DNA from: Humimonas sp964465015
Lineage (GTDB): Bacteria > Gemmatimonadota > Gemmatimonadetes > Palauibacterales > Palauibacteraceae
Reading direction: 5' to 3'
NCBI GenBank assembly: GCA_964465015.1
Contig: CAYXHP010000094.1
Span: 1-7,651, forward strand
Length of the DNA stretch: 7,651 bases
Below the pieces are notes generated by a model, which was not told where the DNA came from, did no database searches, and saw only the letters and a program-made list of their open reading frames with translations. Of this stretch, positions 1 to 4,976 are shown in pieces. Position 1 is the first letter of the stretch. Each line of letters begins with the position of its first letter. The position numbers were made by a program, and so were the translations under genes.

Positions 1-1
1 C

Positions 2-205
2 ATAAATATTTTGTACTGGGCCAGTTTTCTCGTGGTCGACAAGCGCGCCGCGCTGCTGGTGTCGATACCTTTGTACTGGATGGGGTGGGGTGCCGACCAC
101 GCCGCCGACCCGATGCTGCCCGAGCCCGACTACCGAATGACGGCCCTGACCGTGGCCGTGGAGCGATGCCGGAACGCGGCGTGGCAGCGCGGCATCTGGC
201 CTTGA
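2..205 (+). CDS. C-terminal fragment of an unrecognised protein, cut by the left edge
   Basis: This frame is open from the left edge to a TGA stop and encodes about 67 residues ending in QRGIWP. From about position 30 on, almost every third codon position is G or C, which is what real genes in this window look like, so it is probably the 3' end of a true gene. The first 30 bases are strikingly AT-rich by comparison. No family was recognised. The visible part is mixed hydrophobic (LVSIPLYW) then polar (GADHAADP...), with two LYW tripeptides encoded by a 10-bp direct repeat. No ribosome binding site precedes the possible TTG at 11, so I treat it as continuing upstream. A small stand-alone gene starting at GTG 32 or ATG 80 cannot be excluded. 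Confidence 0.4.
   Translation: MNILYWASFLVVDKRAALLVSIPLYWMGWGADHAADPMLPEPDYRMTALTVAVERCRNAAWQRGIWP
10..79 (+). repeat. 10-bp direct repeat, 60-bp period
   Basis: The 10-mer TTTGTACTGG occurs at 10-19 and again at 70-79, exactly 60 bases apart and in the same reading frame, where both copies encode LYW. The sequence between the copies is not clearly repeated, so this is not a simple tandem duplication. Its AT content stands out from the surrounding GC-rich DNA. It may be coincidence or a trace of an old duplication. Confidence 0.3.
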
Positions 206-285
206 TGTGAAGGGCTGGGGCTCGAGAGATCTCCTTCGACGAGGCCGATTGTAGCCCGCCGGGCTCTGCCTGCCATCCGCACGGT

Positions 286-309
286 GCCGGCTCTCGGAGG
301 GGAGCCGGC
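286..309. other. 10-bp hairpin in the intergenic region
   Basis: GCCGGCTC at 286-293 pairs with GAGCCGGC at 302-309. Two further inner pairs (one T-G) close a GGAG tetraloop. It lies about 80 bases past the stop of the left-edge gene and could help end its transcript. There is no T-tract on either side, so it is not a classical intrinsic terminator. A second stem, CCGGCG 305-310 with CGCCGG 318-323, overlaps it and would be mutually exclusive. Confidence 0.35.
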
Positions 310-326
310 GGAGGAAACGCCGGAAT

Positions 327-359
327 GACGAGAGCCCCGTGGTTCACGGGGCTCTCGTC
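327..359 (-). terminator. Perfect 15-bp stem-loop after tRNA-Gly, probable terminator
   Basis: Bases 327-341 (GACGAGAGCCCCGTG) are perfectly complementary to 345-359, with a 3-base loop. On the minus strand the stem begins three bases after the tRNA 3' end, the expected place for a transcription terminator or an RNA-processing structure. On that strand it is followed by ATTCCGG rather than a run of T, so it is a GC-rich hairpin without a good U-tract. Being symmetrical, it could also stop transcription arriving from the left on the plus strand. The structure is seen directly; the terminator role is inferred. Confidence 0.6.
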
Positions 360-362
360 GTA

Positions 363-435
363 AGCGGGCGACCGGTTTCGAACCGGCGACCTCGAGCTTG
401 GAAGGCTCGCGCTCTGCCAGCTGAGCTACGCCCGC
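363..435 (-). tRNA. tRNA-Gly (anticodon TCC)
   Basis: The minus strand folds into a complete 73-nt cloverleaf. The acceptor stem is GCGGGCG/CGCCCGC with discriminator T. The D arm is GCTC-AGCTGGCA-GAGC. The anticodon arm is CGAGC-CTTCCAA-GCTCG, giving anticodon TCC. The variable loop is 5 nt, and the T arm is GCCGG-TTCGAAA-CCGGT with the conserved TTCGA. Anticodon TCC reads GGA/GGG glycine codons. The 3' CCA is not encoded (the next bases are TAC), so it must be added by tRNA nucleotidyltransferase. It lies 192 bases downstream of recQ on the same strand. I see no convincing promoter just upstream, so it could be read through from recQ. Confidence 0.96.
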
Positions 436-627
436 GGGTGTGTCCCGGCGATCCGGCGGCAGGGGTGGTCACCGGCGGCGCGGCGGCCCGATCGCGCTCC
501 GTTCTACCGCCACGGGGGAATGTGGGTCCGCCGCCGAGGCCGGTCAACGTCGCGGCGGCACGGCGTGCCCCACCGTGCCCGCTCCGTCCCTCTCCTGGAG
601 CCGGATCCGTCAGCACGCCCGACCCGC

Positions 628-2154
628 TCAGTCGCGCGCTCGCAGCGCCTCGAGGAAGGCCTCCCCGTAACGTTCCATCTTGGCGGGACCCACGCCCGAC
701 ACGTCCAGCATCTCGTCGGGGGTGGCCGGAGCCTGCTCGACCATGCTCCACAGCACCTTGTCGCTGAACACGATGTAGGCCGGGACCCCACGCTCGTCGG
801 CCAGGTGCCTACGAAGGTCGCGGAGGCGCTCGAAGGTCGCAGCCTCCTCGGGGCCCGCGGTGGCCTTCGAGAGCTCCTCGGACCGGGGCCGGCCCCTTGA
901 GCCCGGAGCGCGTCGGGCCGTCCGCACCTCCGCCACTAGGTCCGTCACGGCCACGCCCGTGCACTCGTCGCACGCGTCGCCGCACGGCTCGATCGGCTCG
1001 CCGAAGTGGGCCAGGACGGCCCGGTGACGGCAGCCGCCGCGGTAGGCGAGGCGGAAGAGCTCGATGGCCGCCTGGCGCTTCCGCTCCCGGAGGACCGGGT
1101 CCTCGACCTCGTCCAGGAAGCGCTCCCTCACCTTGACGTCCGCCCACGAGTAGAACAGGAAGCACTCCGAGGGGAGGCCGTCCCGGCCGGCCCGCCCCAT
1201 CTCCTGGTACCAGGACTCGACGTCGGACGGCATTTCCCTATGGATGACGAAGCGCACGTTGGACTTGTCGATGCCCATCCCGAACGCGATCGTCGCCACC
1301 ACCACGTCCACCTCGTCGCGCGCGAAGGCCTCCTGGGCGGCAGCGCGCTCCTCGTCGGGGAGGCCGGCGTGGTAGGCCACCGCCCGGATCCCTTTCTTCC
1401 GGAGGAAGGCCGCCGTGCGCTCGACCGACTTCCGGGACAGGCAGTACACGATCCCGCTCTCGCCGGCGTGGCGCCGGACCAGGGCCAGGATCTCGCGCCG
1501 GGTGTTTCCCTCCCCGCGCTTCCGACACGCGATGCGGAGGTTGTGGCGGAAGAAGGAGCCCTTGTAGCCCTCCGGCTCCCGCATGCCGAGCTGGTTCAGG
1601 ATGTCGACGGCCACCCGGCGGGTGGCCGTGGCTGTGAGCGCCAGGACGGGCACGCCGCCCAGCTCTTCCTTGAGACCCTCGAGCCTCCGGTAGGAAGGTC
1701 TGAAGTCGTGTCCCCACTGCGAGATGCAATGCGCCTCGTCTACTACGAGCAGCGAGAGATGGCTCTCGGCGAGGAGGGTCCGCATCCGGGGTCCGAGCGC
1801 CTCGGGCGCCAGGTAGACGAGCTCGTAGTCGCCGTGCCGGAGGGCTCGCAGCCGCTCCCGGCGTTCCTCGGGCGGGAGGGTCGAGTTGATGGCCGCGGCC
1901 CGGAAGCCGAGCGTCCGGAGCGCGTCCACCTGGTCCTTCATGAGGCTGATGAGCGGGGAGAGGACGATCACCGTTCCGGGCAGCATGCGCGCGGGAAGCT
2001 GGAAGGTCAGCGACTTCCCGGCGCCCGTCGGCATGACGGCGATGCAGTCCCGGCCCGCGAGCACGGCGTCGATGACGTGGCGCTGACCGGGGCGGAACGC
2101 ATCGTGGCCGAAGACCTCTCGGAGGACCTCGAGAGGGTCCGGCACGGGAGTCAC
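628..2154 (-). CDS. recQ: RecQ-family ATP-dependent DNA helicase (compact form)
   Basis: This is a 3'-5' superfamily 2 DNA helicase of 508 residues, acting in recombination and replication-fork repair. All core motifs are present, numbered from the chosen GTG start: FRPGQ (20-24), Walker A MPTGAGKS (41-48), SPLISLMKDQ (66-75), DEAH (139-142) followed by the RecQ aromatic loop HCISQWGHDFRPSY, LTATA (173-177), ATIAFGMGIDK (about 287-297), and motif VI YQEMGRAGRDG (316-326) with its arginine finger. Four cysteines (375, 391, 395, 398) form the RecQ zinc site. A basic linker of about 40 residues leads straight to an HRDC domain (about 439-504; AYIVFSDKVLWSM, VSGVGPAKMERYG). The winged-helix part of the RQC region, normally about 100 residues between zinc site and HRDC, appears absent; E. 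coli RecQ is about 610 residues. I prefer GTG 2154, which overlaps the upstream stop as GTGA, over GTG 2202. The latter adds 16 unconserved-looking residues and a 52-base overlap. Neither start has a good Shine-Dalgarno sequence, so translational coupling is likely. Confidence 0.95.
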   Translation of the reverse strand: MTPVPDPLEVLREVFGHDAFRPGQRHVIDAVLAGRDCIAVMPTGAGKSLTFQLPARMLPGTVIVLSPLISLMKDQVDALRTLGFRAAAINSTLPPEERRERLRALRHGDYELVYLAPEALGPRMRTLLAESHLSLLVVDEAHCISQWGHDFRPSYRRLEGLKEELGGVPVLALTATATRRVAVDILNQLGMREPEGYKGSFFRHNLRIACRKRGEGNTRREILALVRRHAGESGIVYCLSRKSVERTAAFLRKKGIRAVAYHAGLPDEERAAAQEAFARDEVDVVVATIAFGMGIDKSNVRFVIHREMPSDVESWYQEMGRAGRDGLPSECFLFYSWADVKVRERFLDEVEDPVLRERKRQAAIELFRLAYRGGCRHRAVLAHFGEPIEPCGDACDECTGVAVTDLVAEVRTARRAPGSRGRPRSEELSKATAGPEEAATFERLRDLRRHLADERGVPAYIVFSDKVLWSMVEQAPATPDEMLDVSGVGPAKMERYGEAFLEALRARD

Positions 2155-3698
2155 GGTGCCGGCGTGGCCGTCGCGGACCCCGGTTTCGGCGCCGGCCCCC
2201 ACTCCACCCGGTCCGGGTGCGCGGCGGCCCAGGCGGTGAAGTCCCCTCCCACCGCCACGACAGCGCGTCCGAGCGACGCCAGGTACGACGCCGCCACGGT
2301 CGATCGCGCGCCGCTCTGGCAGTGGACCCAGAGAGCCCGGTCGGTCGGAAGATCCTCGGCCTGCTCGGGAAGACGGACGTGGGGCGCCAGGACCGCTCCC
2401 GGGAGATGGAACGCACGGAACTCGTCGGGGCCCCTGACGTCGACGATCGCCGCCTCACCGCACCCCACCCGTTCGGCCAGGTCGTCCAGGTCCGCGGCCT
2501 CGATCGAGTCCAGCGCTTCGCGCACGCTCGCGAGCTCGCTGGTCGGCACATACCCATCGATCCGGTCCATGCCGACTCTCACCAGCGCTCTCACCGCGGC
2601 TTCAACGTTCTCGGGGTCACACACGAGGGCCAGCGGTGTCTCCGCGGAAACGTACGAGGCGGCGACGGCGGGCAGATCCCGGCCGAGCGGCGCATGCAGG
2701 GAGCCCGGCAAGTGTCCGGCCAGGAACGCCTCGGGGTCGGTCCGGGTGTCGAGGATCACGGGACGATCGCGCTCGTGGTCCCCGCCCGACGCCGCGGCCG
2801 ACCGACTCTTCCGTCCCGCGGCGGCATCCGCTCGGCGGCGAGCCAGCAAATCCTCCGCCTCCATGCGCTCCGGCCGCGGCAGGCCGTCCGGGCCCGGGCC
2901 CGGGAGCAGCGGCGGCCCGTCCCGGTTCAGCCGCTTCATGCGGCCGAAGTAGAGCGGCGGCGAAGGCTGGTCCTGGAGGACGCCGCGCACGAACGCCTCC
3001 TCGCCCCGGCGAGCGTCGGCCAGGGCCGCGTTGAAACGGCGCTCGTAGCCCACGGTGGAATCGGGCACCGAGCCGAGCGCCTTCCCGCAGGCGCTCCCCG
3101 CCCCGTGTCCTGGCCACACCAGGAGGTGGTCCTCCAGCTCCAGGAAGCCGAGCACGGACCGGTAGAGCGCCCGGGCCGAAGGCTCGCGCGCCCCTGCCTG
3201 CCCCGCCGCCGTCTCCAGGAGGTCCGGCCGGCCCACCGAGCCCACGAACACGAAGTCTCCGGAAGCGAGACCGAGGGGCGAGTCGGCCCCGGCGCCCTCG
3301 TCGGTCACCTGGAAGGCCAGGTGCTCGGGCGTGTGGCCGGGAGTGTAGACGGCCTCGATCCGGATGTTCCCGACCCTGAACACATCGCCATCGTGGAGGA
3401 GCACCACGTCGTGCGCCTCCGGCCGCGGCCAGGTATAGCGCCACCCCTCCCCGCCCTCGTCGGACAGGTAGACGCGGGCGCCGTGCCGGAGCGCCAGCTC
3501 GCGCGCCCCCGACAGGAAGTCCGCGTGGATGTGGGTCTCGGCGACGGCCGTGATCCGGAGCCCCTCCTCGGCCGCCATCCGAAGGTAGCGGTCCACGTCC
3601 CGCTCGGGGTCGACGAGGAGCGCCTCCCCCGTGCGCTGGCAGCCGATGAGGTAGGCGTACTGGGCCAGAACGGAGTCGAAGATCTGGCGGAGGAGCAA
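2151..3698 (-). CDS. Persulfide dioxygenase-rhodanese fusion (MBL-fold, CstB-like)
   Basis: Numbered from TTG 3698 (515 residues). Residues 1 to about 255 form a metallo-beta-lactamase-fold domain of the ETHE1/persulfide dioxygenase type. LAQYAYLIGC...VDPERDVDRY is a hallmark opening. THIHADF supplies His56, His58 and Asp60; TPGHTPEH supplies His122; SGDFVF supplies Asp148; and PGHG supplies His198. These are the ligands expected for a single iron. GSACGKALG places a cysteine (204) where CstB-type enzymes have a conserved one. A linker precedes a first rhodanese domain (about 310-395) whose loop reads CDPENVE, without the usual Cys-x4-Arg, so it is probably inactive. A second domain (about 403-500) has an intact CQSGARS loop (Cys460). 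The layout of dioxygenase, pseudo-rhodanese and active rhodanese matches Staphylococcus CstB, which turns low-molecular-weight persulfide (plus sulfite) into thiosulfate. It is cytoplasmic, with no signal peptide. It is the first gene of an apparent operon with recQ. The TTG start is chosen because GGAGG lies 7 bases upstream and homologues begin at (M)LLRQIFD. GTG 3770 would add 24 atypical residues and sit upstream of the likely promoter -10. Confidence 0.92.
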   Translation of the reverse strand: MLLRQIFDSVLAQYAYLIGCQRTGEALLVDPERDVDRYLRMAAEEGLRITAVAETHIHADFLSGARELALRHGARVYLSDEGGEGWRYTWPRPEAHDVVLLHDGDVFRVGNIRIEAVYTPGHTPEHLAFQVTDEGAGADSPLGLASGDFVFVGSVGRPDLLETAAGQAGAREPSARALYRSVLGFLELEDHLLVWPGHGAGSACGKALGSVPDSTVGYERRFNAALADARRGEEAFVRGVLQDQPSPPLYFGRMKRLNRDGPPLLPGPGPDGLPRPERMEAEDLLARRRADAAAGRKSRSAAASGGDHERDRPVILDTRTDPEAFLAGHLPGSLHAPLGRDLPAVAASYVSAETPLALVCDPENVEAAVRALVRVGMDRIDGYVPTSELASVREALDSIEAADLDDLAERVGCGEAAIVDVRGPDEFRAFHLPGAVLAPHVRLPEQAEDLPTDRALWVHCQSGARSTVAASYLASLGRAVVAVGGDFTAWAAAHPDRVEWGPAPKPGSATATPAP

Positions 3699-3705
3699 GC
3701 GGCGG

Positions 3706-3710
3706 CCTCC
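3706..3710 (-). promoter_or_regulatory. Ribosome binding site that decides the TTG start
   Basis: GGAGG on the minus strand, 7 bases before TTG 3698, is close to ideal for Shine-Dalgarno pairing. It supports TTG over the upstream GTG at 3770, which has no comparable site. Confidence 0.65.
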
Positions 3711-3754
3711 GGGAAGGAGAGCTGGAACCGGGGCGACATCGAAGCTACCTGCCG

Positions 3755-3783
3755 AGACTAGAGCCGCCACGCGGGGGCGGCAA
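3755..3783 (-). promoter_or_regulatory. Candidate sigma70-type promoter for the dioxygenase-recQ operon
   Basis: On the minus strand TTGCCG (3783-3778, 4 of 6 to TTGACA) is followed, after exactly 17 bases, by TAGTCT (3760-3755, matching TAnnnT). Transcription would start near 3748, leaving a leader of about 50 bases before the TTG start. The spacing is good but the hexamers are only moderate matches, so this is a suggestion. Bases 3777-3769 of the nearby inverted repeat fall in its spacer. Confidence 0.35.
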
Positions 3784-3800
3784 GGCGGGACGCCCCGCGT
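3769..3800. promoter_or_regulatory. Inverted repeat between the divergent genes, possible operator
   Basis: ACGCGGGG at 3769-3776 pairs perfectly with CCCCGCGT at 3793-3800 across 16 bases. The stem can be lengthened by CG pairs with one bulged G. It overlaps the -35 region and spacer of the candidate operon promoter and sits in the divergent region. That would suit a regulator binding site or a leader structure. In DNA this GC-rich such repeats also arise by chance, and no regulator gene is in the window. Confidence 0.25.
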
Positions 3801-3923
3801 CAGAGGCGAGCGTTGCGCCAGGGCGTAGCGCCTTCGATCCTCATTGCAGTCGGAGCGCCGCGGCGGCGGGGAGGCGTCCTTCCCCCGGACGGCGGCCCTT
3901 CCCCTCTCCGGAGCCCTACCGAC

Positions 3924-4901
3924 ATGACGCCATCACGAAACTGCGCCCCCCGGATCCACTGGCTACCGTTGCGCCTGGGCTCGCTGCTCACGCTGTCCCT
4001 TCTCGCGCTGGCGACGGGACCGGCACGCGCCCCGGCCCAGAGCACGCGCCCATCGGACGGCCTGGCGCCGTGGCCGCAGCGCGTGCTGCTGACCAACGAT
4101 GACGGGATTCAGAGCCCGGCGCTCCGCGCTCTGGCCCGCGCGTTCGCGGCCGCCGGCATCGAGACGTACGTGGCGGCCCCGAGCAGGAACCGGAGCGGCA
4201 TGGGGAGCCTCATGATCTCGCTCGCCACCGACTCGATCGTAACCCAGGCGGAGGATCTCGAACCAGGCATCACGGCGTGGGCCGTGGACGCGTTTCCCGC
4301 CGACTGTGTGCTGTTCGCGCTGCGCGGTCCGATGCAGGACGACCCGCCGGATCTGGTGGTCTCGGGCCCCAACATCGGCGCCAACGTCGGCGAGGCGTGG
4401 TTCATCTCCGGGACGATCGGAGCGGCGCGGGCCGCCGCGTACTTCGGGGTGCCCGCGGTGGCGATCTCGGGCGCCGACCCGCGCGATTCCCTCTCCATGG
4501 CGACCATCGCACGATGGGTCGTGTCCTTCGTGCGGAGCGAGCCGGTGCGGCGCCTGCGCGCGCCCGAGTACCTGAACGTGAACGTGCCCACCGATCCGCG
4601 CACCATCCGGGGCGTGACCGTGGCCGGCCGGGCGCGCGTGCTCCTCCTCAGGATGTGGCGGGACACCGCCACCGCCGGCGCGGCGCCCTGGCAAGTGTGG
4701 CGGCTGAGCGGGTTCATGGGCCTGAGCTCGGCCGAGCCCGGAACGGACGCGTTCGCCGTCACCCACGACAGCGTGTCGATCCAGGCCCTCCGCGTCGGAG
4801 AGCAGGACCCGGCGATGGCCACATGGCTGCGCGCACACCTCGGGCTCGTGCCGCGGTGGCCGCTCGACGACACCACCCGGAAGGCGGGCGGGAAGGGATA
4901 G
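3924..4901 (+). CDS. SurE-like 5'/3'-nucleotidase with N-terminal signal peptide
   Basis: A 325-residue member of the SurE survival-protein phosphatase family, which removes phosphate from nucleoside monophosphates using a divalent metal. The family core starts at residue 53: RVLLTNDDGIQSPALRAL (Asp59/Asp60), APSRNRSGMGS (Ser91), FPADCVLFAL (cf. the usual GTPADCV), DLVVSGPNIGANVG (Asn150), SGTIGAARAA, GVPAVAIS, YLNVNVPTDP, and near the end TDAFAVTHDSVSIQAL, matching the family's C-terminal strand. The acidic pair, Ser and Asn expected to hold the metal are all present. Unlike typical SurE, which starts directly at the NDDGI strand and is cytoplasmic, this one has about 50 extra N-terminal residues. 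These include Arg at 10 and 17, a hydrophobic core (about 18-31) and a likely signal peptidase I site APA|QS after residue 38. It should therefore be exported to the periplasm. ATG 3924 has GGAG 10 bases upstream. The frame is open back to TTG 3813, but that would bury the signal peptide. It is divergent from the dioxygenase operon and convergent with the kinase, with a 75-base gap lacking a clear terminator. Confidence 0.9.
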   Translation: MTPSRNCAPRIHWLPLRLGSLLTLSLLALATGPARAPAQSTRPSDGLAPWPQRVLLTNDDGIQSPALRALARAFAAAGIETYVAAPSRNRSGMGSLMISLATDSIVTQAEDLEPGITAWAVDAFPADCVLFALRGPMQDDPPDLVVSGPNIGANVGEAWFISGTIGAARAAAYFGVPAVAISGADPRDSLSMATIARWVVSFVRSEPVRRLRAPEYLNVNVPTDPRTIRGVTVAGRARVLLLRMWRDTATAGAAPWQVWRLSGFMGLSSAEPGTDAFAVTHDSVSIQALRVGEQDPAMATWLRAHLGLVPRWPLDDTTRKAGGKG

Positions 4902-4976
4902 GAGCCCCGGCGGCGGGCGGAGGACTGGCCACCGGGCGACGCCGGATCGCGAGCGGGCCCGGCGACTCCGCGCGGC

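Noticed and set aside
339..767. Several short open frames on both strands over the tRNA and the 3' end of recQ
   Set aside because: They overlap the tRNA-Gly and the HRDC-coding end of recQ and have no domain or ribosome binding site. I see nothing else supportable in 436-627.
2155..2202. Upstream GTG start for recQ at 2202
   Set aside because: It would overlap the preceding gene by 52 bases and add 16 residues with no RecQ similarity. The GG-rich sequence before it directly abuts the codon, too close to serve as a ribosome binding site.
1006..2952. Long plus-strand open frame (648 codons) across the recQ/dioxygenase junction
   Set aside because: It is antisense to two genes with clear motifs, has no recognisable domain, and its Arg/Gly/Pro/Ala/Leu-rich product is typical of mirror frames in GC-rich DNA.
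2217..3761. Plus-strand open frame (514 codons) opposite the dioxygenase-rhodanese gene
   Set aside because: Antisense shadow of a confident gene, with low-complexity Arg/His/Val/Glu-rich composition and no motif.
3813..3841. Promoter for the surE-like gene (TTGCGC at 3813, GATCCT at 3836)
   Set aside because: The -10 match is poor and only three positions agree, so it is not distinguishable from background.
4902..4976. Possible bidirectional terminator between the surE-like gene and the kinase
   Set aside because: Only a weak 6-bp stem (4940-4945 with 4959-4964) is present, with a 13-base loop and no T-tract; this is expected by chance at this GC content.
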